Positions 22,465 through 35,100 of a stretch of DNA of 64,000 nucleotides are shown here, one piece after another. How positions within the stretch are numbered: the first letter of the stretch is position 1; the number at the start of each line of letters is the position of its first letter. The stretch is from Adineta steineri (Eukaryota > Rotifera > Eurotatoria > Adinetida > Adinetidae). The position numbers and the translations under genes are program-made. The notes beneath the pieces are model-generated. The model worked only from the letters and a program-made list of their open reading frames with translations. It ran no database searches and was not told the DNA's origin. The stretch covers positions 124,001 to 188,000 of the forward strand of contig CAJNOI010000043.1 of NCBI GenBank assembly GCA_905250115.1. The letters run 5' to 3'.

Positions 22465-23582
22465 ATGTGTTCTCGTTTAATATTTCGATCAATTCAACAT
22501 CCTATACCATCAGTAATTTTCTCACGTTTTCTATCGTTAACTCAAATACAATTAAATGCAGCGACGAAATTAAAAGAAAAATCATCCATAGATGTTGAAA
22601 TAACGAAAACTTATTCAGAAAATATTCAACGAATTGTTAATGAAATAAGTAAATTATCATTGGTTGAAGTCATGGATTTGAATGAATTATTAAAGGTAAA
22701 TTCATTGATTTATTTAGGAACTCTCAAATAAATTTACAAAAATCTTCAATGTATTTTTTTTATGTTTTTTTTTCTATAGAGAAAACTCAATATACAGGAT
22801 GTGCCGATTGTAGCATCAGGAGGAAGCAGTGGTTCACCACCACCGACTACACCGGTACATCTAATTCTATATGAGTGAATTGCAGTTTTATTGTACGAAT
22901 CATTCGTAGTTCGAAAAAAATGCCTTACTCATTCATAAATTAATATAAAGAACGCGCAGTTTAGTGTTGGTAAAAAATAGTTTACAACTATTTACTAGTT
23001 ATAAAAACTTTGATTTCTACTCTAGACAAAAATCAACTTTACTTCCTATCATATACTTTGTCTGAGAGATATATTTTCTTTTGCTATAATAAATCAAAAG
23101 AAGTGTAATATTTATTTGCAGAAGATATATAAATTACTTTGATAAAATTGATACGTTTTCATAACACGTAATTTTTTATTCAACACTCGAGCGTACAAAT
23201 ACTAGTTGCAATTCACTCATATGTCACTTAGTATACGATTTCTATTTTTCTTTCTTTTAGAAAAAAGACGACGAAGAAGATGAAGGTGCTCGACCAGTAG
23301 CTCAATCAGTATTTAAAGTCCGATTAATCAAATATGATGATACAAAAAAAGTACCTGTCATTAAACAAGTCAAAGATGTTGTTGAAAATATTAATCTTGT
23401 TCAAGTTAGTATTATTTCTCTATTGTTTAAACATATTCTCTTTACATTTCATAATATTTCTTTAGGCTAAAAAATTAGTTGAATCAATACCACAAGTCCT
23501 ACGTGATAATTTAAGTAAAGCCGATGCTGAAAAAATGAAAGCTAAAATTGAAGCAGTTGGTGGTGTTTGCGTTATCGAATGA
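22465..23582 (+). CDS. MRPL12: Mitochondrial ribosomal protein bL12m
   Basis: Four exons (22465-22695, 22780-22854, 23261-23404 and 23466-23582) give 188 aa. The N-terminus is basic and amphipathic, as in a mitochondrial presequence ([13 protein letters not shown]). Next is the L7/L12 dimerisation helix ([20 protein letters not shown]), a Gly/Ser/Pro hinge across exon 2 and an acidic linker. The C-terminal factor-binding domain has [35 protein letters not shown] and a variant end (AVGGVCVIE). In the mitochondrial ribosome the L12 stalk recruits translation factors. The gene lies 220 bp upstream of the TMC gene in the same direction. Confidence 0.93.
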
Positions 23583-23801
23583 GAACTATTCGAAATTTGT
23601 TGTATGTTTTTGTTACTTTTTTTTGTTATTCTGTTTTCTTTCAAGTTTCGTTTTGTTAACTTTTTCTTCCTTATCTTCTATGAAGAGTCTTTCAATGAAA
23701 TAGACAGAAAATGACATATTCATAAAGCTTTGTTTGTCAATATATTTTGTTAAGATAAAAGAAAAGAATTACGTTTTCATTCGTTTCATAACACATTATA
23801 G

Positions 23802-26549
23802 ATGGAAACTGAAACAACAGAAGCAGTACGCCAAGCGGGAAATTTACAAAATATTGTTAATCAACAACGAGTTTCATTAGAAAATCAGCCACGTGATAAA
23901 GATCGTAAGTAGAATTTCAAGGAAATTGTCGATTTAAATGAAAAGTATTTCGATGAGTCATACACTCTTTCTTCGCCAAATAAAAGGAAGTAATTTAATT
24001 TGAGAATTACAATAAAATGAATAAAATAGATTTAAAAATTTCGAAAAATGTATTTTTTTAATATTCTTAGAAATCTGTCGTGAAACAGCAGAAGTTTTAT
24101 CCAAAGAATTTGATCAAGATTCTTCAAAAATAATTCATTATATTCGAGTTAAACTTGATTGGCCACTTTCATTTAAACATTTACTTCTTCGTCATGTACG
24201 ACGAGATGAATCTGATAATCATGATAAATTTCATAGTCTTGCTAATTTTGTATTCGATCCAACAGCAAATATAAAACATCGACGTCGTTTTCAATTTTTT
24301 CTTCCAACACTTGCTTCAATTGCACGTCAATATGGTTCCGGTGTTTGTGCAATATTTCACCTTCAATATGGATTTTTTCTTATTAATTTATTAACTCTAA
24401 TTGTATGGGTTTCATTAATTACAGTTCCATATAAAATTATAACTTCATCAACAACATTCTCCAATGTATCATTTACATTTTCATCATTATTTACAACAAA
24501 AGGATATTTATCAGAATCCGTACTTTTCCAAGGTTCTTATCCTTATGGTATTATTGATAATAAATATAATTTATCATTAATCTATTTTTTAACAACATAC
24601 ATTTATTTTTTTATTTGGTTTATTTTTATAACAATACGTTTTTCATCTGCATATAAACAAAAAGTTTTTCATTCAATATTAAATACAAAAATTGGTAGTG
24701 GTTTTATGTCTACATTTGGACGTAACGATTATACAATACAATCATCGAAACAAAATTTAAAACATCGAACAATATTCAAAAGATTATATCTGGATTTAAT
24801 TGGAAATGATGAAAGAAATAAAAAAATACAATTTAGTGATTTTAAATCATATGGATATAAATTAAAATTAATTGTAACAAATTTATTTTATATTTTATTA
24901 GCAATGGTATTAGGTAGAGATAGACCAAAAAATACATTTTTTTTATGTAATTTTTTTCTTTATTAATAGGTGCTATTAATTGGGCGATTTTATCTTTTTG
25001 TGATAAACCAAATGTTGATTGTTATCAATCAATTATTTATTTAGCTATTATTAATCGATTAATGCCATATGTTATTGCTTTACTTACACAAATTGAACAA
25101 TATAAATATCTATCATATAAATTAGATGCTGTGGGATTAAGGTTTGTATATTGAAAAATATGTTAAATAATTAAAACTATAAGTTATTGACTAAAATGAA
25201 AAGTTTGATGATAAATCAATTTCGAACAAATTAGGCGGATTTCTTGAGGTATATTCAGAGGGGTAGGAGCTGGCACCCAGCACCGAAAAGCATCGAACAA
25301 GTGCTGAGATGCTGAACGGGTGTTGAGCAAGTGCTGAGGTGCTGAACAGATCCTAAATAGGTGCTGAGATGCTAAAAAGATGCTGAGCAGGTGCTGAGGT
25401 GCTGGGTGCCAGCTATTACCCCCTTGTATACATTATATAAATATGATCAGTAGATATCCTAGGGAATGGGTTTCTAAAATCTTGATCAGCTTTATTGACA
25501 ATGTTAAGACTTTTTGAGATATGATTTCTTTTGAAATGAATCATTCATTTTGTTACTGAGTAAAATCTTAGACTAACACACATCTTTTTAAACTTATTAA
25601 TTGACAAAAATTTTCCTTTAGATGTGTTTTTACGAATGTATGTACAATTGTATCGTTTATTATCCATTTTTTTGTCAATGCACCACCATGTTATGAAACA
25701 GCTTTTGGTCAATATATCTATGTTCTTTTACTATGCGGTAAATATATATATATATATAAAGATCTAGAAAATAAAAATTTTATATAATTCTTTGTAGATT
25801 TATTTGCATCATTATTATTTCCATTATTATTTGGTCTTTTCTTTGATTTAATATCCGGTAAAAAGAATCGTGATTTCGATGGTATTAATCTTCATGTTCA
25901 AATAAGTCCACCTGTATTACTTTACAGTCAATTTCTTATTTGGATTGGAATCTATTTTTCTCCACTATTATCCATAATGATATTATTAAATATATTATTT
26001 TCATTTGTATCCCATCGTTTATATTTATATATTCGTTCGCGTCGTTCAGATTCTCATAAACGTGTTTTTATTTGGAATGCATATCGTCTTGAATATTTAA
26101 TATATTTATTAGCATATATAATATTAATTGTAAGTGCAACATGTTTTGCCGTATTTACAACACAAATAAAACCAAGTGATAATTGTGGACCATTTCGTCA
26201 TTTAAATGGTTCTTATGAAGTTATTTGGAATTTTTTAGCTGATTATCAAACATCTGTTTTATGGATATCGATTATTAATTTTTTAACATCACCCGGTTTA
26301 ATTTATTTTCTTGGTGTTGCTTTTTTTATTGTTGCTTATAAATTAAGACATGAAGGTTTAGCTGAAAAACAAGTAAAATTTCTTTAATTTACTATTGATT
26401 CGTTTATATATTTTTTTTAGCTTGTATTTATACGTGAAAATAATCTGGAAAGTAAAAAACATCTAAGACAAAATGCAGTGAAAACATTACATCGACGCGA
26501 TAAACCTAATTTATCAAAAACAACATCTGTCATTCAAGAAGCTTTTTAA
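23802..26549 (+). CDS. Transmembrane channel-like (TMC) protein
   Basis: Six exons join in phase: 23802-23904, 24071-24913, 24970-25141, 25622-25737, 25798-26372 and 26421-26549 (645 aa). The ATG directly follows a TATAG acceptor, so a 5' UTR exon is likely. After a soluble N-terminus come about nine to ten hydrophobic segments. The TMC signature is clear as CYETAFGQYIYVLLLCDLF (family form CWETxVGQExYxLxxxD), and VLLYSQFLIWIGIYFSPLL fits the next conserved helix. TMC proteins are TMEM16-like membrane proteins; some form mechanosensitive channels. It is shorter than vertebrate TMC1, with short termini. Intron 4 carries a GC-rich foldback element. I do not assign a TMC subtype. Confidence 0.88.
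25259..25424. mobile_element. Short GC-rich foldback element in a TMC intron
   Basis: Inverted ends (AGCTGGCACCCAGCACC at 25268-25284 and its complement at 25397-25413) flank a core of about 110 bp. The core is made of imperfect copies of a unit like GTGCTGAGATGCTGAAC. GGGGTA at 25258-25265 and TACCCCC at 25417-25423 extend the pairing imperfectly. The block is much richer in G+C than its surroundings. No coding capacity and no clear target duplication were seen. It resembles a miniature foldback element or a self-pairing tandem repeat. Confidence 0.7.
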
Positions 26550-27370
26550 AAACAAATTCTTATTTTGTGATACATCTATTCTTCCGTCCGAAATTTTTCT
26601 TTTTTTGTTTAAATATTTATTTTATGTTGAATTATAAATTGAGAATTTTAATATTTAAATAAATACAGTTTTTTTATTAAAATTTCATTATTCTACATGA
26701 TCGAATATAATTTAAAGATTCTTCGTTTTTTAAACATTTGTAGCTTCAGACAAATCAATTGGGTCTAGTAAGAAATAAGTTCTATCTAAATGGGATCATA
26801 CTATTGATTTAGTTTCTTATTTTTCCAATCAACAATGGATTTTATATATCTTTATTTTAGATAAAAACTCTTATGTTTTCTTCTAATATTAGTATATAGA
26901 TAAATACTGGATTAAAATAATCTTTACAGTCAATATAATTGACATTTGAGAAGAACTGTAACTCCAGTGTCTCTATTCTGATTGTGAGTAGAATAACTGG
27001 TATAAGACCAAAGAATAAATTCATTGAAAAACTAGTCAACAATCGAAAATATCTAATTATTAGCTTAAAAACGAAAGTCTATATTGCGAACTATTTATAA
27101 TTTCTTTGTTATAAACTATAGAAGCGTATATTCAAATAATAAACTATTCAATTGTACCGTATAAATAACTGAATATAGGTTGACTTGCTAAAATAATGAT
27201 TTCAGTTGATTAATATTCAATATTTAATCATGAGAAATAACTGTTCATCTGAAAATCAATAACAAAGATAGATGTATATATCATTTATACTCAAGTGGAT
27301 GATATTTCCTAGCATCCTAGAAGACATTGTCTTGATCTGTTTTTTTTATTATTTATAGATTTCATTGTAC
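26550..27370. other. Intergenic between TMC and GFER genes
   Basis: AT-rich; the 3' UTR of the TMC gene and the promoter of the sulfhydryl oxidase gene. A TTTATAG acceptor just before 27360 suggests that a 5' UTR intron ends here. No coding exon was seen. Confidence 0.5.
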
Positions 27371-27979
27371 ATGTACAAACAATTTATTGATCCCGATGCT
27401 ACGAATAGTGGAGGCTATGAACGTCGTCCACGTGGAACAAAACCCGATGATGAAAATAAATTTAATCCAATTAATGAAAATAGCGAATATTCAAAATTAT
27501 CGAATCCTTCAATGATCGATGATGACCATTTTGAGAAACCTTGTAAAGCTTGTGTTGATTTCAAAGATTGGTTAAAACACGGTGTTGTTGATAATATTGA
27601 AAGAAAACCACATATTGAAGAACAAATATCTATTAATTCTGAATGTCCATTAATGCGTGATGATGTAGGTCGTGCATCATGGTCATTACTTCATACAATG
27701 GCTGCATATTATCCAACGAAACCTAAACAAGAAGAAAAACAATCAATGAATCAATTTATTGATTCATTTTCAAAAGTATTTCCATGTCCTGAATGTCGAG
27801 ATGATTTTCAAGAAGAAATAATTAAATCACCACCGGATCTTTCAAATCGTCTTGGTCTTTCAACATGGATGTGTAATCAACATAATATTGTTAATAAAAA
27901 ACTAGGAAAACCTGAATTTAATTGTAAACAAGTATTAGAAAGATGGAGAGATGGACCAAAAGATGGTAGTTGTGATTAA
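27371..27979 (+). CDS. GFER: FAD-linked sulfhydryl oxidase ALR/Erv1
   Basis: This is a single coding exon of 202 aa. ATG at 27371 is the first in frame. The N-terminal part has the ALR long-form motif KPCKACVDFKDWLK. The ERV/ALR domain (about 90-200) shows GRASWSLLHTMAAYYP, the redox pair in FPCPECRDDF, WMCNQHNIVNKKLGKPEF with the FAD-contacting His-Asn pair, and the ending ERWRDGPKDGSCD shared with human GFER. In the mitochondrial intermembrane space this enzyme reoxidises Mia40/CHCHD4 and passes electrons to cytochrome c. All catalytic cysteines are present. The insertion between the shuttle cysteines and the domain is ordinary linker. Confidence 0.95.
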   Translation: MYKQFIDPDATNSGGYERRPRGTKPDDENKFNPINENSEYSKLSNPSMIDDDHFEKPCKACVDFKDWLKHGVVDNIERKPHIEEQISINSECPLMRDDVGRASWSLLHTMAAYYPTKPKQEEKQSMNQFIDSFSKVFPCPECRDDFQEEIIKSPPDLSNRLGLSTWMCNQHNIVNKKLGKPEFNCKQVLERWRDGPKDGSCD

Positions 27980-28085
27980 TTATTTGTTTTTGTTTTTATT
28001 TTTAATATTTTAAATAAAAGGCAACAACAATTAAAGTGAATAAAACGAAAAACGCTTTTTTTTAATCATATATACACTCATATTT

Positions 28086-28523
28086 TTAAGGTAATTTAGT
28101 TGCATTTATTGTTGTTGCTAAAATTTGTGGATCAACAGCAACGATTATATTAAGTACAACATTTACAATCGCTAGTAGTACAGATAAAATAAGTGAAAAA
28201 TTATTTAATGATATTAAACGATGTTGTCGACGTTCTTTTGATATATCATCAGTACCCATTAAAACCAAAATACATGCATTTATAACTTGAATAAATAATG
28301 ATACACAAACAAGCGAAAGACCAACGTACCAAAGTGCATCTTGAGTTGTTTTATTTCCAAGAAGTGTTTTTAATTGAACAGCATTTGTTACAAGTAATGC
28401 TATTTCAAAACTACTATTAGCCAAAGTTTTTTTTGTTGCATACCGATTGAATGTACTATGTCCATGATCTAAAGTATTTCGAGGATTTGTTGAATCATCA
28501 ACATCCATTGGTTGTTTTCGCAT
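28086..28523 (-). CDS. Ninjurin family membrane protein
   Basis: This is one coding exon of 145 aa. The start at 28523 (MRKQPMDVDD) lies just after a TTATTCAG acceptor. A matching donor at 28773-28774 defines a 250-bp 5' UTR intron. The frame continues open upstream, but that part is low-quality and intronic. The ninjurin region starts at NRYATKKTLANSSFEIALL, matching the amphipathic helix region of NINJ1/2. Two hydrophobic hairpin helices follow (YVGLSLVCVSLFIQVINAC and LILSVLLAIVNVVLNIIVAV). Ninjurins oligomerise in the plasma membrane. In mammals NINJ1 ruptures membranes during lytic cell death, and other members act in adhesion. Which role applies here is unknown. Confidence 0.9.
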   Translation of the reverse strand: MRKQPMDVDDSTNPRNTLDHGHSTFNRYATKKTLANSSFEIALLVTNAVQLKTLLGNKTTQDALWYVGLSLVCVSLFIQVINACILVLMGTDDISKERRQHRLISLNNFSLILSVLLAIVNVVLNIIVAVDPQILATTINATKLP

Positions 28524-31500
28524 GCTGAATAAGAAGAAAAAAAGAAAAAGAGTCAAATTTCTTTTATGTCTACGTCGAACACCTGTCAGTAAAAATTCAA
28601 CTGCACAACAAATGTCCGTTATCGACAGCTGACTCGTATGAATGTGATTATTTGATATCCTCTTTTTTTTTCTCCGTCTAAGCACAATTTAATGCGATTC
28701 GAATTAAAGTAAAAGCATAAATATTGATAAAAAAAACCTTTAGCTTCGTATTTTTTTTTAGGATATAAACTTACATTTTATCAGTAGAGTTTATAGAGAA
28801 CGATCGTTTTTGTACGTATAAGAAAAGAATGTTTGATCGTGTATTGCACACAATAGAAATAATCGTGGCTAGATGTCTCGTATATTCTTCTTTTATTATT
28901 ACTGTTCTTCTTCCTCGTTTGTAGACAAAATAAGATTGATTATAAGGAATAGTCGACAGAAGGGAACACAAAAAGCGAGAGAGATAGAGAGAGAAAAAAA
29001 TACACTTCTAAGTCAGGCGCTATAACGATGTATTTAATATAAGAAAAAAGAATGATTGGCAAATAAACGATAACACACTCATCTTGACTGTGTATGTTAG
29101 TATATGAGAATGAAAGTAAAATAACGATTTAATATAATTTCTATACTATCGAAATGGATGTGTATAATAAAATGTTCAGACAAAAGGTTGCGGATAAAGA
29201 TCAAGGTAATTAAATACTTAAGGTAACAACGTGCGACAATGTACAAATAATATAAATGTTCAACCTTCTTCTTTTTTTCCTAACATATGACATCACGTAT
29301 ATTAGCATATCAAAGGAAAAAAAACGACAGAAACCTTCAATCATTCTTTTTTTTTATTCTAATTCAATATTTTGTTAAATTGAACACATAAAACTGACAC
29401 CAAACATCTGTCACCATATCAAATAAAATTTGTTTTTTTCTTTGAAAGACATCAAAATTATTTTTAATAAAGTATTACATTAAGATAACGTTTCTCCAGC
29501 GTGGCTGATACGAACGAGAAACAGATCGTATAAATTTTATATAATCTGAGCGTCATTACATCTATCATTTTCTTTGTAATTATTTTTATTTGAGGTCCGA
29601 TTTCTTTTGATCAGTTATAAAAATAAATAAAATGGCCAATGTTATTTTTTAGAGAAAGCTTGGTTTTATGAAACAACTAAAAAGAAACCAATACCATCCG
29701 TCATTTAAATTGAGTATATTTTAATCACAGTATAAAATTCAAGTTAAAGGGAAGTTCGAGCATATGTTCAAAAATTGACAAGGAAAATATTGTAATAGTA
29801 TAAAGATCTGTAATGATGTATCCTATGAAACAGATGCTATCACTATGATAACACAATAAATGTAGAAATAATGTCTATTGATTTAATCTCTACGTCTAGC
29901 TACACAATATTATTATTATTATTATTATTATTGATTATATAGGAAGAAACCTCTTACAAAGATTAAATGATTTCCAATTCGTTGAACAAAGTGATTTTTT
30001 AAATATCATCCATCACCATTTAATGATTTTAAGAATAGAAATGAGCGTTTTTCGAAAATAATATCACTAAACTGAATATTTTCAAAAGAATGATCATACG
30101 TCTAATAATGCAAAAAGTAAATCGTTAAGACCGATTTGCAAAAAACTAATGGCTTAATATAATCACGTGGTAAAAATAATCTATTGAATGAAACTTATTC
30201 TAACAGAAAGAATAATATTTGACTAGAATTTATTATACATGCATTATTCTTACTTTATACGATTTATTTTTTGTGAGAATCAAAACGAAAACTTCGCATT
30301 ACATTTCATATACAAGCTCAACTCGTGTCCCATCTAATTTAGTTCTTGTGTCTTGTTTAAACATTTCTTTAACGAATAGTAACAAGTATATAATATAAAA
30401 TGTGTTCTTCTGCATTAAAAAGCTTTTCATTTTATTCAACAAAACATTTCTATCAATGTATTAACATCCCATACTATAAATGCTTCGTAAATTTTTCTTT
30501 ACATCTTTACAATAGAACGACTTTAACTATGAAATTATTTGACACAATAATCATTTCATTTTCTCTAGTATAATAATATGGATATTTAGATCAACTAAAA
30601 TGCTAATTAAATATTCACGATGTGATGAATATTCATATACAACAAACGCCTATAAGATTTATGCAAAGAACAAGTGACTTGATGTGTTGATACTAAATAT
30701 TTGTAAAAATATGAATATCTCTACATTGTACAGATATGTTTTAATGTTTCAGTTAATATATTGTCTTTATAGGTGAAGACATTTAGTAATATCTTTCTGT
30801 GTGAATACTCTTCAGTTCCTCTGAAGTTTTTTCTTAATTAAAATTGGATCTTTTGAGTATGGCTATGTATTTAAATTCATCAATGTTCTTTCATTTAGTT
30901 AAATATATATGCGCACTTGTTTGACTAGTAATGACAAGTAGATCTGCAATTAAAGATCATACCATTAATATGAAAGGAAACCTGCCTGCAGCATTTTAAA
31001 AAAGAATGATAAAATGAACTGTTTAGTTAAATGTTATCAAACTCATTTGAAGTAAATTTCAGTTTTAGATTGATTTCACTATACAAATAAGCACCACAAT
31101 GTCAAAATCATTCTTTTGATACTGTATAACATTGTTACTGTACTTTAATTTTTTTACCAATGAATCAATATTATGTCTTATGAGCCAGTAGATAATGACA
31201 TTTTTCTTCACTTAGATAAAAAAATTCAAACAGTGTCGATGAATATATCTGTAGGTAGGTGCACTAGAAAAATAACATAATTGATAAAGAATAGTGCTAA
31301 ACAAAGTACGAAAAAGGTTCAGTCGAAATAGAGTCAAAGGAAGGATTAACGATATACAGATCATTTACGAAATAACTTGAATTTCGCGTACTCATCAGTA
31401 AACTCGAGTGTTGGATCTTATTGGAGAAAACAAAATTTCTTTTGGATTCTATCGAATATTGATTTAACAAGTTATATATATATATATATTGAAATAATTA

Positions 31501-32140
31501 ATAAAAATATGTAAACCTCTCAAAAGTAGATACATTGAAAGTATTCATTAAGTATCCACCATAAAAATATTATACGATATTTCACTTTAAATAATTTCAA
31601 CAAGTGTAAATTATTTATGTTATTATTCGAGGAATTAACTAGTTTAGTCTAATTCGATTAAATAATAAAATATGAGTATTAACAAGCAAGTAAAAAACAT
31701 CTCATATTTCGTTTTTATTTATACAAAAAAAAGGATGTCCACTCGACTCTTTACTGACCATTAAACGAACTATATATCGAAATATGAGTGCAATGAACGT
31801 TAATTTTTTTTGTGCCTTTCTTTATGATATATATTATATGATTATATAAGATATGGTCTTTCGCCCTTATTCTCTCGCCATTGCCCATCGTCGTCGATGA
31901 TGCGAGAACAGACTGACTGTTCGGACCTGATATACAATATCGCATCAAGAGTAATAGTAGTTGTAATATAGAGAAGAAAAGAACGACGAAAAGAAAAAGA
32001 ATTGCTTTTGACCCGGGACGAGATTGAACACTCTTTGTATTTGTGTATGTAAGATAACCATTCATTCAATATATGTGAGCAGAACAGACGCTTACGCTCA
32101 CATACTTACGCGTAATAACGAATTTATACGTATTCAAACA
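28524..32140. other. Long intergenic stretch, divergent promoters
   Basis: This separates ninjurin (-) from laminin beta (+). The lower part contains the ninjurin 5' UTR intron and exon (donor at 28773-28774, exon above 28775). From about 29.1 to 32.1 kb I see only AT-rich sequence with an ATT microsatellite and short TA runs. There is no exon with homology and no tRNA-like box. Short frames near 31.8-32.2 kb overlap on both strands and look random. Confidence 0.5.
29908..29932. repeat. (ATT)n microsatellite
   Basis: About eight perfect TAT/ATT units form a simple-sequence run in the intergenic region. Confidence 0.9.
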
Positions 32141-35100
32141 ATGAGAAAAATGTATATTGATCCTGTATGGAGGCGATATTGGCAATGGTATTTCCTATTA
32201 AATGCTATAATTCTATTTGACTTAATTGGTAAATATTTACAAAAATAATATTTTATAAAATTGTTTTTCAAAAAAAAAATGTTTTTTAGTCTCTGTTCAC
32301 GGGCAAATTGATACGGCTACATTATCATCACGTTTGAATGTGAGTCCTATTCGACGTCGTAAACCACTTACTACATCAACACGTCGTCCTATCGCCACTG
32401 GCGGTTCATCAGCACCTGATTGTGATCATGGTGGTTGTTATCCAGCTACAGGTGATTTATTAGTTGGTCGATCAGCAAATCTTTATGCAAGTTCAACTTG
32501 TGGTCTTCGTCGTCCCGAACGTTTTTGTTTCATTGGTAATTTAAAAAATGTGAGTTGTGATGTATGTGATGTAAAAGCTCCAAATAAATCTCATACAATT
32601 GATCAAATTGTTGCGCGATCACCTGGAGATCTTAATAAACATACTCAAGCATGGTGGCAAGCTGAAAATGATCGAGAAAATGTAACAATACAATTAAATT
32701 TAGAAGCTGAATTTGTTTTTACACATTTAATTATGAAATTTCGTACATTTCGACCAAAAGGTATGATCATTGAAAAAAGTGCAGATTTTGGAAAAACATG
32801 GAGAATCTATGCTTATTTTGCTGCATCATGTGGAACACAATTTCCTTATATACCAACATTAGCATCACCGGATTTACCTTATTGTGAAAGTCGATATTCA
32901 GATGATACACCATCAACTGGCGGCGAAGTTTGTTGAAATTTTTTTAATTAATTTTTAGACGAAAAATAAGAAATATTTGTTATTTTTAGGTTGTTTTTCG
33001 TGTACTTTCACCGAATACTATTGGTAATCGTGATCCTTATTCACCAAGTATTCAAGAATTAATAAAAATTACCAATTTACGTATTAATTTTACAAAATTA
33101 CATACACTTGGAGATAATTATTTAGATACACGACAAGAAACAACACCAAAATATTATTATGCTTTATATGAAATGGTTGTACGTGGTTCATGTTCATGTT
33201 ATGGTCATGCAAAACGATGTATACCAACTGAAGATGAATTAAAAGGAAATATTACAACATTAGGCAAAGTATATTATTCATCATTCATTTTCTTCTTTAT
33301 ATTTGATTAATTATCTATAAATTTTAGGTCTATGGTCGATGTAATTGTACACATCATACCGAAGGTTTAAATTGTGAACGTTGTGCTGATTTATACAATG
33401 ATCGTCCATGGCGTCCAGCTCGTATTGGACAACCAAATCCTTGTCGTCTATGTGAATGCCATGGTCATGCTAAACGATGTCGTTTTGATGCTGTTCGATT
33501 TGCACAAACAAATTATACATCAGGTGGTGTTTGTGAAGATTGTGAACATAATACAATTGGTTCAAAATGTGAATTTTGTAAAGATCTTTTTTATAAAGAT
33601 AATTCTCTACCAATAACAGATGCACATGTTTGTAAACGTAAGTAAAAACAACAACAACAAAAAAGAATAGATTGAAATAGTTTATTATAATATTTAGCAT
33701 GTAATTGTGATGCATATGGAACAAGAAATAAGGGTAGTTGTGTTCAATATGATGATCCTCAATTAGAACTTCATGCTGGTCAATGTATATGTAAAGAATA
33801 TGTCGAAGGACAACGATGTGATAAATGTAAAGCTGGATTTTATAATCTTGATTATAATAATCCACAAGGCTGTCAAGGTATTTATTGTTAATTATTGACA
33901 ATGAAAAATAAAAGTTCTTATTTAGCTTGTGATTGTCATCCTTATGGTATTATTGATAAACAATGTGATACAACAACTGGTATGTGTCAATGTAAACCAA
34001 ATATTATTGGACAACGTTGTGATCAGTGTCAAGTATTTTTTTAATAAAAGTTCTTAAAGTTTGTTTTAAAAAGAATTTCCTTTTTTTTCTATAGGAAAAT
34101 TATTATGGTTTAAATGAAAATTCTCCTGAAGGTTGTCGACCATGTTCATGTCATCCAGGTGGTTCGTATTCTCCTCAATGTGATATAAATTCAGGTCAAT
34201 GTCCATGTCGAGAAGGTATGATTGGTCGTCAATGTGATACACCAGCACAAGGTACTTATTGTGCTGGTTTACAATTCTTTACATATGAAGCTGAATTAGC
34301 ACGAGTAGAAGAAAAAGTAAATTTTGTAAAATTTTTAATCATATTTTTAATTTATATTTATTTATAGAAAGCAATTATATTTACATATGATAATCCAAAT
34401 GAACAACGTTCATGGACAGGTACAAGTATTGTAAGAATTTATGAAGGTGGTACTATCGATTTCGATATATATCATATGGCTCATAGTGGTTTATATAGTT
34501 TAATTATTCGATATATGCCTGCAGTAAATATTTACTTATATAAAATTATTAAAACTATTTTCTTCCTGTTCATTCTATTTAGCCAAAAACATGGGAAAGT
34601 GCACGAATTGTTGTTATATCACAAAATCGAACTCAACCGAATATAACATTATGTGGTAATCAAACTTATGAACAAGATCTAACATTTAAATTGCCAGCTA
34701 GTATGTTAACATAATCTATGAAAGTTAGAGTTATATTAAATGATTTTATTTAGATAAAACATTTACTGAATTAACACAATCATTATGTTTAAATGAAAAT
34801 GAACATTATAAATTACAATTACAATTAACTAAATATGGTCATGGAGATAATCCACGTGATCCAGTTATTAGTATCGATTCTGTATGTTAAATTTAAAAAA
34901 AAAACGAAAATATTTACACTAATTTGTCTAATTATTTATAGATTGTATTTGTTCCAGTTATTGAAAAAATTGATGAATTTAGTAAACAACCATTATTAAT
35001 AAATGATTATGAAACACAACAATGTAAACAATTAGCATTAACTGTTACTCAACCAGTTGAATTACCTGAAGTATGTCAAAAAATTATATGTGGTTTAAGT

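Noticed and set aside
28524-28685. N-terminal extension of the ninjurin frame to 199 aa
   Set aside because: A splice acceptor sits right at the ATG of 28523 and a donor at 28774, so the extension is intronic.
32024-32140. 39-residue N-terminal extension of the laminin frame
   Set aside because: The signal peptide starts at 32141 or 32150. The upstream codons look like 5' UTR.
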